A stretch of 64,000 nucleotides of DNA from DATGZX01 sp035296965. GTDB lineage: Bacteria > Planctomycetota > Planctomycetia > Gemmatales > Gemmataceae. This document shows positions 1 to 8,334 of this stretch, piece after piece; within the stretch, counting starts at the first letter, position 1, and every line of letters starts with the position of its first letter. The stretch is from NCBI GenBank assembly GCA_035296965.1, contig DATGZX010000132.1, positions 7,710 to 71,709 of the forward strand. Direction: 5' to 3'. Both the position numbers and the translations under genes were made by a program. The notes below the pieces were generated by a model. It worked only from the letters and a program-made list of their open reading frames with translations. It had not been told where the DNA came from and did no database searches.

Positions 1-416
1 TGCACCTCTTCGCTTGTGTGGACCATGAGGATGGTGCCCGCATTGCGCTGGTGGGCACCTGCTATTAAGCCAAGCAAATCATGTGCCGGGGGCCGCGCGG
101 GGCCTGAGCTTCACGCGGACGAACAGCGGACCAACCAACGCCCAGGGGATGGCGGCTCGTGCATACGGATTCGGGCAGAGGAGCGGTGCTGATCGAGCCT
201 CCGAAATCGCGTCCACGCGATACGGGTGCACTGCTCGAATGCGGAAGTCAATCTTCTGTTTTCCTTCACACGGCCCCTAACCCGACCCCTTTCCCCTCTC
301 GTCCCGTTTCCCCTTCGTCTTTGCTGATCGGAGTGAACGAACTCCTGGTGCCCACGCTCCATGCGGGCACCAGGAGAGACTTTGCCTTCCGTAAAGCGTG
401 CGAACAACTCAGCCCG
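1..416. other. Intergenic region with two related hairpins
   Basis: No convincing gene is visible here; the open frames run in several overlapping registers without a recognisable product. Two hairpins of similar sequence occur: positions 34-60 (arms reading GGTGCCC / GGGCACC) and 342-376 (perfect 12-bp arms at 342-353 and 365-376, 11-nt loop). The second lies about 40 bp beyond the stop of the M56 gene, where it could act on the 3' end of that transcript, but there is no T-run, so a classical terminator is not supported. The shared GTGCCC...GGGCAC form suggests a dispersed REP-like hairpin. Confidence 0.5.
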
Positions 417-2588
417 TTACTTCGGAACGCCCATCGCCAACAACTCACGCACTATATCCGCAAAGAGCAGCTTGGTGCCTGCGTGCACTTCGACCTCGGT
501 GCCACGGCGCTCTACCCCTGCGTTCTTGAGCAGTTCCACTCCAAAGCTCGTGGCTACCTTTTCTAGCGGAGTCGCCGACTTGGCTTGCAGCTTTTGAAGG
601 AGGCCCAGGCCCAAACGGATGCGTTCCTTCTCAGCTTCGGCTAACTCGATCGCCTTCTGTTCCTTGTCACAGTCGAAGAGCGCCTTCAGGCGGAACTCAT
701 CGCCTACGCCGTCGATACCGACGACGACCTGGGCTCGATCGAGGACGGGAAGCAGTGCCAGGCTCTCCAAATGATCGGAGGCCACTTGTTCCGCTATCGA
801 CTGCGGAACCTCGTCGAATACCGAACCATGAAAGTCCACGGCAACAGCGAACAAGCCGCCTTCTACCTGAGCCCAGCCGCGATCCCAAGCTCGCGCTGGT
901 CTTGTCTCCGAGCCGTGTTCGAGCATCCGCCGCATCGACTGTTCTGCTTCACAGACAAGGGTTCGATCATCGGGGCAGAAGACGCAGATCCGTGGAAACT
1001 GCTTGGCGGCTGGGACGCAGGTGTAGTAATCTCTTTTTTGGTAAGTGTGTTTCTCCAACTTTCCGATGCGCGCTTCCAGCATTTGCACCCAGTCGTGGGG
1101 TTTGATCGTGTGGATCATGCCAGCCGCAAAGTACAGTCCGTGCTGAGAGCCTTTGGGCGCACTAGGGTTCGTAATCGCGCGTAAACCAGCGACCACTTCT
1201 TCGAGGTCCGCAACCTCCAAGCCCAATTGCTGTGGATCGCGGATGCCAGTTTCCATCAACACTTCCTGGACTGCCAAGTTCACAGCTTGGGCGTGAGGCT
1301 GCATGCTTGGGTAGGCCAGAATCGCGGCGGGCCTGAGAGCTACCATGCCAACCGCCTCGTCGCCGATGTATCTGCAATCAAAAGGTTGCCGGCCCGGCGG
1401 CGGCAGGTGCCGTGGCGCGACGCTGCCGTTCGCTTCGGGCTTTGCGTCGGGACGCTGATCACCCACAACTTGGGCAGGTCCGCGCAGAGCCGAGCTGCCC
1501 AAGGCGACACCCACGAGCATTGCCACCGTAAGCCAGCGCCGTGCCCGTAGCCAACCAGCGTTTCCGAGTGCTTCCTTGCCTCGCAACATCTGAATTCTCC
1601 TCATCAAGGTTCCGTGCACCGGCAGGAACGACCTGGCCGGCCAACTTGGCGGCGCACCCTCTTGCCGCAGCGCCAACTGCGCCAGTGCCGTCAAGTAGGT
1701 GCGGCGCCCTCCCGCGAATTGAGCCCCCAGCATGTCGGCAGCCAGCTCTTGCTGTAAGTACAGATGGCGGACCAACCAGTGCACCAGGGGGTGATAACAA
1801 TGCAAAGCGAGGCCAACGTGTGCCAGAACGCCGGCTGCGTAATCGCGGCGCTTCACGTGGGCCAGCTCGTGCGCGAGCACGGCACGGAGTTCGGCGGCAC
1901 TCCAGCCGCGCCAGTCAAGAGGCAGGAGAAGGGTAGGCCGCAGCCAACCTACCGTCGCGGCTGTGGTCAGGTCCGACGACTCGCGCACGGTGACGCTAGC
2001 CGAGCACCGCATGGCCGTCCGCAACGATTGCAACAAATCCTGCAGCGCCGCATCGTCGAGCGCATGGCTGCGGTGACGCAAATCATGGACCGCCTTGAGT
2101 CCCAGTAGCAAGCGCACCAGGCAGAGACTTGTCCCGACGGCGATGAGCACAGCCAGACAGAATGGCCAACGGGATCGCCCCGACGCCGCTGACGATGCTG
2201 CGCGGCGCATGCTGGAGATCAACTCCGACAGCCGGCGAAAGCCGACAGCTGTAGCGGTGTCCGTTACGCCCGTCGATTGCAGGCTGCCCGGCTCCATGCC
2301 GGCTTCTGTCTCCCTGGTCGGGGTTGTAGCAATATCCCGGGCGTGCCCACTGGACTGCCGCACCGCATCGGACTCTTGACTCAAAGAGCCATGCCAGCTC
2401 CAGTAATCCGGCAGCGGGCAAAAGGCCAGGGCCGTCAACAAGATGATCGCTGCCAGTGCGACGACCGCCAGGTGGGATCCCGTGGCTACCGTCCGTCGCA
2501 TGGCCGGCAGTGTCAAGACACGTGCCGCAAGCGCCACGAGCGTGACTTGCAGGGCGCACCATGCCGCTGTCATTCCCCAATGGCTCAT
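417..2588 (-). CDS. M56 family metallopeptidase (BlaR1-like membrane sensor protease)
   Basis: A 723-residue membrane protein. The N-terminal ~160 residues hold several hydrophobic helices (about 10-30, 38-60, 140-165). The zinc metalloprotease motif HELAH is at residues 240-244 followed by VKRRDY, as in BlaR1/MecR1 peptidases. Another hydrophobic helix near 350-370 precedes a soluble C-terminal part of about 340 residues. That part shows no SxxK/penicillin-binding features, so the stimulus is probably not a beta-lactam. In the BlaR1 paradigm the protease triggers cleavage of the partner BlaI repressor; here the blaI-like gene lies just upstream, with a 4-bp ATGA overlap that implies translational coupling. 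Family and catalytic motif are seen directly; the signal sensed is unknown. Confidence 0.93.
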   Translation of the reverse strand: MSHWGMTAAWCALQVTLVALAARVLTLPAMRRTVATGSHLAVVALAAIILLTALAFCPLPDYWSWHGSLSQESDAVRQSSGHARDIATTPTRETEAGMEPGSLQSTGVTDTATAVGFRRLSELISSMRRAASSAASGRSRWPFCLAVLIAVGTSLCLVRLLLGLKAVHDLRHRSHALDDAALQDLLQSLRTAMRCSASVTVRESSDLTTAATVGWLRPTLLLPLDWRGWSAAELRAVLAHELAHVKRRDYAAGVLAHVGLALHCYHPLVHWLVRHLYLQQELAADMLGAQFAGGRRTYLTALAQLALRQEGAPPSWPARSFLPVHGTLMRRIQMLRGKEALGNAGWLRARRWLTVAMLVGVALGSSALRGPAQVVGDQRPDAKPEANGSVAPRHLPPPGRQPFDCRYIGDEAVGMVALRPAAILAYPSMQPHAQAVNLAVQEVLMETGIRDPQQLGLEVADLEEVVAGLRAITNPSAPKGSQHGLYFAAGMIHTIKPHDWVQMLEARIGKLEKHTYQKRDYYTCVPAAKQFPRICVFCPDDRTLVCEAEQSMRRMLEHGSETRPARAWDRGWAQVEGGLFAVAVDFHGSVFDEVPQSIAEQVASDHLESLALLPVLDRAQVVVGIDGVGDEFRLKALFDCDKEQKAIELAEAEKERIRLGLGLLQKLQAKSATPLEKVATSFGVELLKNAGVERRGTEVEVHAGTKLLFADIVRELLAMGVPK

Positions 2589-2968
2589 GACTTTTGTTCC
2601 TTCAAGATTCCTTGCAGGATCGTCCGTTCCTCGGCCGTCAGTTTGCGTTGTTCCACGAGGCGCACGAGCAACTGCTCCCGCGAGCCGCGGAATACCCGAT
2701 CCAGCACGTCGTTGAGGAACCGGCCGGAAACTTCCTCGTACGACCTTGCGGTGCGGTAGCGAAACGGCCGTTCGTCGTTGAGCAGTTCCAGGAAGCCCTT
2801 CTCATGCAGGATGCGCACGAGCGTGGCGACGGTGGTGTACGCGAGATCGGGCCCATCCTCGGCGAGGATGTCGCGGGCTTCGGACGCGGTCGCCTCCTTG
2901 ACCTTCCAGAATACATGCATGACCTGGAGTTCACGCTCGGTGAGATCTTTGGCCGCCGGCCTTGCCAT
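2585..2968 (-). CDS. BlaI/MecI/CopY family transcriptional repressor
   Basis: A 127-residue winged-helix repressor. The residues LTERELQVMHVFWK and the run from ASEARDILAE to YTTVATLVRILHEKGFL match the BlaI/MecI DNA-binding domain; the tail (VSGRFLNDVLDRVFRGSREQLLVRLVEQ) is the usual dimerisation helix region. The frame is open further upstream, but the ATG at 2968 is chosen because an AAAGGAGG ribosome site sits about 8 bases before it and because homologues start at this point. It is the first gene of a two-gene operon with the M56 peptidase (4-bp overlap). It probably represses its own promoter at the palindromes just upstream and is inactivated when the M56 protein is triggered. Confidence 0.93.
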   Translation of the reverse strand: MARPAAKDLTERELQVMHVFWKVKEATASEARDILAEDGPDLAYTTVATLVRILHEKGFLELLNDERPFRYRTARSYEEVSGRFLNDVLDRVFRGSREQLLVRLVEQRKLTAEERTILQGILKEQKS

Positions 2969-3004
2969 GGCTGTGTCCTCCTTTCCGCGGAGAAATGTGG
3001 TTTT

Positions 3005-3023
3005 CCAAATTTGGTTTGCCAAA
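3005..3023. promoter_or_regulatory. Candidate BlaI-type operator palindromes
   Basis: Two overlapping dyads lie 37-55 bp upstream of the repressor start: CCAAATTTGG (3005-3014) and TTTGG-TTTG-CCAAA (3010-3023). They sit in an AT-rich stretch unlike the surrounding GC-rich DNA, followed by ATATAGAGATATCGA. Position and symmetry fit autoregulation by the adjacent repressor; the sequence is not the classic TACA/TGTA box of BlaI, so this is inference. Confidence 0.5.
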
Positions 3024-3169
3024 TATAGAGATATCGAGATTTGTGTCAACGCCAGAATTAGGAGGAATCGACAAGGGTGCATCATAAGGGAGACAGGTTA
3101 GGTTTTATCGGCTAGGTAGCTAGCGTGATGTTACAGTTGGGGGCGTGGCGCGACGAACTCGTTGCTTGG

Positions 3170-3349
3170 ATGCGGCGTATGTCTACCCTGTCCTCGACCG
3201 AGGTGCAGCGCTCGGTCGGCCGCGGCGCCTCCTTCGGTGTAGGGATCTGGCAAACAGAGACGGCGACGGCGTTGGGGCTGGAATCCGCATTGCGACGACA
3301 GGGCAAACCAAACAAGGGAAAGGACGCCTCAAGAGAAAATCTAACCTGA
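3170..3349 (+). pseudogene. C-terminal remnant of a REP-associated tyrosine transposase (RAYT/TnpA_REP)
   Basis: The plus-strand frame reads SVGRGASFGVGIWQTETATA then LGLESALRRQGKPNKGK before a stop at 3347-3349. This resembles the typical end of TnpA_REP proteins, where a (N)RGRPFG..W...TA..LGLE.TLRPRGRPRK pattern is common. Upstream in the same frame the catalytic HUH and tyrosine parts are missing, so only the tail survives. Just after the remnant the DNA reads CTGACCCCTTTGTC, close to the ends of the 111-bp hairpin element found elsewhere in this window. Recognition is by pattern memory only; the upstream limit is arbitrary. Confidence 0.5.
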
Positions 3350-3664
3350 CCCCTTTGTCTTCCCCTCAACGCCGATAGGCTGACATGATGCATGCCAGTC
3401 GGAGTTGCTCAACGAGAAGCTCGTAGAGCCAGGCAGTCACAAAATCAATTCCATATCGCTCGGCGATTTGCTGGACGACCAGGGTCTGAACCGCTCTGAG
3501 CACTTTCCCGCGAGCACAGGACAAGCTCAGGATGCTGCCTGCAAAGTGGCAACGATCCAGGATTCATCAGACCTTCTCGAATTCCTCATCGCTGTTAGAT
3601 ATAGCTGGGCAACAATACTCCCTTTCCTGGTCGGTACCATAAGCTGGAGATGGAGGACAGCCTC

Positions 3665-4693
3665 ATGAGATCGCTGCATCGTAAGCATCAGCGTCGTGGA
3701 TTCACACTGATCGAACTTCTCGTGGTCATTGCCATCATTGCCGTGCTGGTCGGGCTGCTTTTGCCGGCCGTGCAAAAGGTGCGCGAGGCGGCCAGTCGCA
3801 TGAGCTGCGAAAACAACCTGAAACAGATTGCTTTGGCGTCCATGAACTTTGAAAGCGCGTACTCCCGCTTTCCCCCTGCCGTCAACACCCAGATTGATCC
3901 GTACTATGGGCAAGCGATGGTAAGCAAATATTCACCACCCGTGGACCCTACGCAAAGCTATACGATCTGGGAAGCGCTCATGCCCTTCATTGAACAGGAT
4001 AATCTCCAGAAGTCGCTGGTGCTGAACCAGCTGGACCAATACGGCATCATGACCGACAGCCAGTACGCCAATTGCCTGGGTGCAAATTCGGTCGGTGCCC
4101 AGACGATCAAGATCCTCATCTGTCCCAGCGATAAGCTTCCTTCACCAGCGGTCACGACCTACACGGACGACAACGGCAACGTGTTCTATCTGGGCTTGAC
4201 CAGCTACGGTGGCAACGCTGGCACGCGCGCTGTCTATTGGACGAGCGCCAGCAAGGATGGAATGTTCTGGCTCAACAGCAAGGTGCGCATTGCCGATGTC
4301 ACGGACGGCACAAGCAACACGCTGTTCTTCGGCGAGCGCTATCACTTCGATCCCACGTTTGATCAGCTCAATCCCAACGCTCCGACGTATGCCGGCCTCA
4401 TTAACAGCTATGGCGGCTGGCCATGGGCGAACGTGTATGCCATGGAAGATCAGACGGAAAGCTCGTTCTCGCCGATCAACTACATGACACCGCCAGGCAC
4501 GACGCAGGCGCAGTGGAGTTATTTTCTCCAGGACGCACGTGTCAACGCTTTCGGCAGCGGCCACACGGGCGGAGCGAATTTCGCTTTCGGGGATGGTTCG
4601 GTGCACTTCTTGACCTCTTCGCTATCGTTGCAGCTGCTTCAGGCTTTGTCGACAAGAGCAGGCGCGGAAGTGATTGACGGGTCGAGCTACTAA
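3665..4693 (+). CDS. DUF1559 domain-containing prepilin-like protein
   Basis: A 342-residue protein with a type IV prepilin leader: a short basic N-terminus (RSLHRKHQRR) followed by GFTLIELLVVIAIIAVLVGL, i.e. cleavage after G, F at +1 and E at +5. The DUF1559 body follows (VREAASRMSCENNLKQIALA near residue 45) and the C-terminus carries the characteristic GHTGGANFAFGDGSVHF block. These proteins are massively expanded in planctomycetes and are thought to be exported pilin-like or cell-surface proteins; their exact role is unknown. The second ATG (3665) is preferred over 3650 because GGAGG ends 8 bases before it. A small lipoprotein gene follows 32 bp downstream, the usual planctomycete pairing. 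Confidence 0.95.
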   Translation: MRSLHRKHQRRGFTLIELLVVIAIIAVLVGLLLPAVQKVREAASRMSCENNLKQIALASMNFESAYSRFPPAVNTQIDPYYGQAMVSKYSPPVDPTQSYTIWEALMPFIEQDNLQKSLVLNQLDQYGIMTDSQYANCLGANSVGAQTIKILICPSDKLPSPAVTTYTDDNGNVFYLGLTSYGGNAGTRAVYWTSASKDGMFWLNSKVRIADVTDGTSNTLFFGERYHFDPTFDQLNPNAPTYAGLINSYGGWPWANVYAMEDQTESSFSPINYMTPPGTTQAQWSYFLQDARVNAFGSGHTGGANFAFGDGSVHFLTSSLSLQLLQALSTRAGAEVIDGSSY

Positions 4694-4725
4694 GAGCCTA
4701 AGGCGTTGCCGGAAGGGTGTTGCTC

Positions 4726-5181
4726 ATGTCGGCCCGGGGTCGTTTGCTTTTCCTCGCGCTGCTGGCGCTGGCCATTCCGGCTTGCGGCGGCAGTAGTCCC
4801 GGGGAGGTCGCGGAAGTCGAAGGAACTATCCTCTGGCACAAGAAACCGTTGCCGAACGTCCAGGTCCAGTTTCACCCGGACAACTCGCGCGGCACAGTCG
4901 GGCTGCGCTCGTGCGCCGTCACCGATGAGCAAGGTCATTTTGTCCTCGCGTTCGATGACGGCCGGCCGGGCGCTGTCGTGGGACAGCACCGAGTCCTCCT
5001 GATCGAAACGGACGAAGCCGTCCGCGGGGGCAAAGGCAATGAGCACGCCGGGGTCGCCGGCTCCCGACAGAACAGGACGACTCGTCAGATCGTCGGTCCG
5101 GCCTACAGTAAGATTGCTACGACCCCCCTCAGACGCGAAGTCACCCCGGGCAAGCAAACGATCAATTGGGACTTGCCCTGA
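4726..5181 (+). CDS. Small planctomycete lipoprotein with carboxypeptidase-regulatory-like fold
   Basis: About 151 residues. The N-terminus is a lipoprotein signal (RLLFLALLALAIPACGG, lipobox ending in C). The mature part starts with VEGTILWHKKPLPNVQVQFHP and goes on with VTDEQGHFVLAF..GAVVGQHRVLL, the pattern of transthyretin/carboxypeptidase regulatory-like beta domains often found next to DUF1559 genes. The ATG at 4726 is preferred to an in-frame GTG at 4717 because GGAAGG is 9 bases upstream of it. It lies 32 bp after the DUF1559 gene and is probably co-transcribed. The protein is expected to be anchored in the cell envelope; a specific function is not known. Confidence 0.85.
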   Translation: MSARGRLLFLALLALAIPACGGSSPGEVAEVEGTILWHKKPLPNVQVQFHPDNSRGTVGLRSCAVTDEQGHFVLAFDDGRPGAVVGQHRVLLIETDEAVRGGKGNEHAGVAGSRQNRTTRQIVGPAYSKIATTPLRREVTPGKQTINWDLP

Positions 5182-5307
5182 TGGCTGCATTGCCTCGGTA
5201 GGAACACGCCAGGATGACGTTGGTCGCGCTGAGCGCACTCGCGGCTACGGCCGCGCCGGCGTTTGCTCGGATCGACCGGGGCCACATCGTAACGGCCCGG
5301 CTTGCCT

Positions 5308-5439
5308 GTGGAAAAAGTTGACCGAGGCGCAAGGGGCCAAGTCATCGGTATCCTCAAGAATCATCCCCACTACAACGAATTCCTGGCCAGCAACCGTCCG
5401 CATGGACTTGCCGATCTCGAAAAGATCCGGACCTCCTGA
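5308..5439 (+). pseudogene. Possible remnant of a small gene
   Basis: A plus-strand frame ends with GQVIGILKNHPHYNEFLASN then RPHGLADLEKIRTS and a stop at 5437-5439. The composition is protein-like (HPHYNEFL, LADLEKIR) and unlike the shadow frames nearby, but the open stretch is only 43 codons from a GTG at 5308 with no ribosome site. It may be the tail of a broken gene whose start lay in the preceding 100 bp. The rest of the interval 5182-5499 shows nothing else. Confidence 0.25.
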
Positions 5440-5499
5440 CACCTCTTCTGAGGCAACCAATCGACAACGGTCAAGGCAATGACCGCGCCCACTCGGCCG

Positions 5500-5958
5500 T
5501 CAGATCAAGCCTGAGACAACCGAAAGATAAGGCCTACCCGAGGGCCAGGTCAACTCGAAGCTGAGAATCGGTCTTTGGATGTGCGGGAAGAGCTTTTCTT
5601 TCCGGCGAATGAATAACTCAACAAAGTGCTTGAAGTCCTGGCGCAGCTCGTCGGGGAGCGTTTCGGCAATGTCCCCCAGGAAGGCCGTCCGTTCAGCACC
5701 TTGCACGAGGGCGGCATTCCAAGCTATAGTGCCCAGATTCAGCAACTTCCACATTGCCTCTTCGTTTGGACAATCGTTCCACTCGGGCTGTACCAGTTCG
5801 TGCAAAACCTCCGACATTTTGATCTCGCCCGGCGGATCGATAACGAGAACCCCTCCGGATCGCGCCAATTCCGGTCCCTGCTCCGGCCCCTGCACTGGGC
5901 GGCATTTCTTGTCCTTGCGATGTTGTCTGCGACGAAGCTTTTCACGACGAGTTGCCAT
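5500..5958 (-). CDS. Hypothetical protein, basic N-terminus
   Basis: A 152-residue soluble protein I do not recognise. It begins with a very basic stretch (MATRREKLRRRQHRKDKK), then a linker rich in P, G and E, then a helical part with many acidic and hydrophobic residues (SEVLHELVQPEW, NEEAMWKLLNLGTIAWNAAL, LPDELRQDFKHFVELFIRRK). No signal peptide or membrane helix. The start at 5958 is chosen over upstream codons because AAGGAGG lies about 6 bases before it. The basic head could bind nucleic acid, but this is only suggested by composition. The gene stands alone, on the opposite strand to both neighbours. Confidence 0.75.
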   Translation of the reverse strand: MATRREKLRRRQHRKDKKCRPVQGPEQGPELARSGGVLVIDPPGEIKMSEVLHELVQPEWNDCPNEEAMWKLLNLGTIAWNAALVQGAERTAFLGDIAETLPDELRQDFKHFVELFIRRKEKLFPHIQRPILSFELTWPSGRPYLSVVSGLI

Positions 5959-6638
5959 TGGACCCTCCTTGGAAACCCTGTGCCCTTCGCGGGCAAAAGT
6001 ACAACTTGCCACGCATCTGCCCTGAACCCGAATGATCCGGGGGATTGCGTTCCGGCAAAGCGAATTGCGGCATCCGGGGAAAGGGATCAATGCACCAATG
6101 AGGTTTGCCACCGGATGCGACAGTGTTTTTATTATAGTGGACAACCCCCGGCGCGGACCAGCCAGGCGGATACTACGATGCGGCGGGTCAATTGCTCGGC
6201 CTGAGTCTCGAAGAGGGGACGCGGGAGCCGGTTGGATGCGATGGTGTGTTCGAGGATGTCCGTCCGCGTCCTCTTTCCGCGCTCTTTCACTTCCGCATGA
6301 GCCACAACCTAATGGCAGGCAATGGCAGGGGACGGAGACGGTTATACTGGATTTCCTGCGGCAGTTTTTGTCCGCTCATGACGGCGGGAGCCACGCACGG
6401 AGGCTGCGCCCGGGGTAATCAACGGTTACAGTTGTCGATCCGCAGCCTGGACATCCGCTCAGATCCTGTCGGCCAGCTGATTCTTGTACGCTGGTATTTG
6501 GGAAGTTAGACTCACCACCTGCGGGTATATTGCCTGTCGTTTGAATTCCAGCTTAACGAAGACCGGTCGAAGCCGCTGCAGCAGGCGCGACCCGTGAGTC
6601 GGCCGACGACTCACCCACGAGGTCGGGAGGAGGGAAGA
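5959..6638. other. Intergenic region, no supported gene
   Basis: About 680 bp. Several short plus-strand frames overlap (for example 6192-6509) but none has a ribosome site, recognisable domains or consistent composition. I see no tRNA cloverleaf or long repeat. The last 100 bp must hold the promoter for the downstream membrane-protein gene; a GGGAGGAGGGAAG ribosome site ends at 6637. Confidence 0.4.
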
Positions 6639-7994
6639 ATGTACTGCAGCTCGGACCCCGAATCGCGGCACGAGCTTCCAACGCCACTGAGATATTGTCC
6701 CAATGCAAAACTTCTCCTCGCGATGGCATTCCTTGGTACTTTTCTGCTGTTTGTGCGGTGCGCCGTTCTGTGGAATCCTGGCTACTCGTATTTGGGGCCG
6801 ACTGGAGCGGACCGGGTCTTTTACTACGCCTACGTTCGTTCGTTGGTCATCGATGGGGACCTTGATTTCACGAATGACATCGCTTTGCAACCGCCGAGCA
6901 CTGGCCTCATCGTTCGGGACGGCAAACCTCTGAACAAGTACCCTATTGGGTCGCCCCTTCTTAGCCTGCCGTTCTATGCCTTCACCCACATGGTCCTGCT
7001 CGTTGGGAACCGCTTGGGGTTCACCGACGTATCGCTCGACGGATACTCGGCTCCCTACGCCTTTTCTTATGCCCTCGGTCAAATGCTGTGGGCCTTGTTC
7101 GGGGTGTGGTTAATGTACCGTGCCCTTCTCAGATACTTCGAACCGCAAACTGCTGCGCTGGCTGTCGTGGCCACCTGGTTCAGTACGCACGCGCTTCACT
7201 ATGCAGCGGTGGACCTGATGATGTCCCATGCCGCCGCGACATTCAGCATTGCCTGGTGTTCGTACGAGGCGGTGAAGCTGAGAGAATCCCCCGGCCGCTG
7301 GCAGACATGGTTTGGCCTGGGAGCAAGTTCAGCACTCGTTGTTCTGGTCCGATACCAAAATGGGGTTTACCTGCTGGTTCCCGGCTGCGCGGCAATTCTC
7401 GCAGCCGTTCCGATCTTTAGGAAGGCAACAGCTAAGAGAGCGCTGGCTTTGGCCGGCTGCGGCGCGGTTGGCTTCTGCCTGATGTTTGCTCCACAGCTCT
7501 TGGTATGGAGAGCGATCTTTGGTACTTTCTTCACCAACTCGTACCAAACAGAATTCACGTTCCATTGGCTCCGTCCCCATCTTGTGGAAGCACTTTTTGA
7601 TCCAGTAGCCGGATTGGCGATCTGGCTTCCTGCCCTGGGCCTGGGACTTGTTGGTTGTTTTGCGCTAGCGATTTATCGAAAAAATGTTCTTGCCGGGGCC
7701 GCCGGTGTGGCCTGGTTGGCAAGCCTTTACGTAACCAGCTGCTGGTGGGCCTGGCAGATGATCGTTCATAGAAGCCCCTTTGATATGCTCTTTCCCGTGT
7801 GCCTTGGCTTTGGTTTCGCCATCTCCTGCTTCTGGAGAAGACGCCCGCTGGCAAGTCTCATAATAATCGGGCTCTTAGTACTCTGGAACGTTCCTTTCGC
7901 GCTGGGATCAGGGGCCTCCATGACTGCAGACGGATCGCCGTTCACCACATGGCTTGATTATTTGTTGATCCTACTGCGGCTTAAGAACGGTTAG
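6639..7994 (+). CDS. Multi-pass membrane protein, GT-C glycosyltransferase-like
   Basis: A 451-residue integral membrane protein with roughly ten hydrophobic helices. The first large periplasmic loop contains GADRVFYYAYVRSLVIDGDLDFTND and LNKYPIGSPLLSLPFY, a pattern (acidic DGDLDF motif, then KYPIG.P) seen in uncharacterised polyprenol-phosphate-sugar-dependent GT-C family proteins. By family analogy it would transfer a sugar from a lipid carrier on the outer face of the inner membrane; the substrate cannot be read. The ATG at 6639 is chosen over one at 6594 because a GGGAGGAGGG ribosome site directly precedes it. It appears monocistronic. A plain hypothetical membrane protein is the alternative label. 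Confidence 0.8.
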   Translation: MYCSSDPESRHELPTPLRYCPNAKLLLAMAFLGTFLLFVRCAVLWNPGYSYLGPTGADRVFYYAYVRSLVIDGDLDFTNDIALQPPSTGLIVRDGKPLNKYPIGSPLLSLPFYAFTHMVLLVGNRLGFTDVSLDGYSAPYAFSYALGQMLWALFGVWLMYRALLRYFEPQTAALAVVATWFSTHALHYAAVDLMMSHAAATFSIAWCSYEAVKLRESPGRWQTWFGLGASSALVVLVRYQNGVYLLVPGCAAILAAVPIFRKATAKRALALAGCGAVGFCLMFAPQLLVWRAIFGTFFTNSYQTEFTFHWLRPHLVEALFDPVAGLAIWLPALGLGLVGCFALAIYRKNVLAGAAGVAWLASLYVTSCWWAWQMIVHRSPFDMLFPVCLGFGFAISCFWRRRPLASLIIIGLLVLWNVPFALGSGASMTADGSPFTTWLDYLLILLRLKNG

Positions 7995-8334
7995 CTTGTG
8001 TCCGCAAAGCGTGGCACGTCGTTCGAGCTGGCGGGCAGCGATTGTTTGAGAAGTGAAGTCCAAAAGGACGGGGTAGCCTTCGAGAAGGTCGTGCGCCAGG
8101 CCTGGAAGCGGTCGGCCATGCGGCGGTTTAACTGCGTGGTCATGTCCAACCACTGATTGACTTCCCAACCCAACTGGGGGAGCAGGGCTAGCATTTGTGC
8201 CGCCCTCCGCTGCTTGGTATCTTTAACGACACGCCTCCACGAGGCGCCGCCTTGGCTGGCCCGATTAGAAACTCCTGCCAATCGCCCAACACCAATTTCT
8301 TTGACTGGATCGCATGTCACGAAAGGAATGTTGC
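7995..8334. other. Intergenic region, no supported gene
   Basis: About 340 bp between two plus-strand genes. A minus-strand frame (7991-8350) is open but a competing frame overlaps it and neither gives a recognisable protein, so no gene is called. The last 20 bases carry the AAAGGA ribosome site of the following oxidoreductase. Confidence 0.35.

Larger units (their letters stand above)
2969..3664. other. Intergenic region with repressor promoter and transposase remnant
   Basis: About 700 bp with no intact gene. It contains the promoter/operator zone of the BlaI-like gene (near 3000-3050), a decayed REP-transposase C-terminus (3170-3349) and then roughly 300 bp in which I see nothing supportable. 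Confidence 0.5.

Noticed and set aside
6192..6509. Plus-strand frame of about 105 codons
   Set aside because: TTG start without ribosome site and no recognisable features; other frames overlap it.
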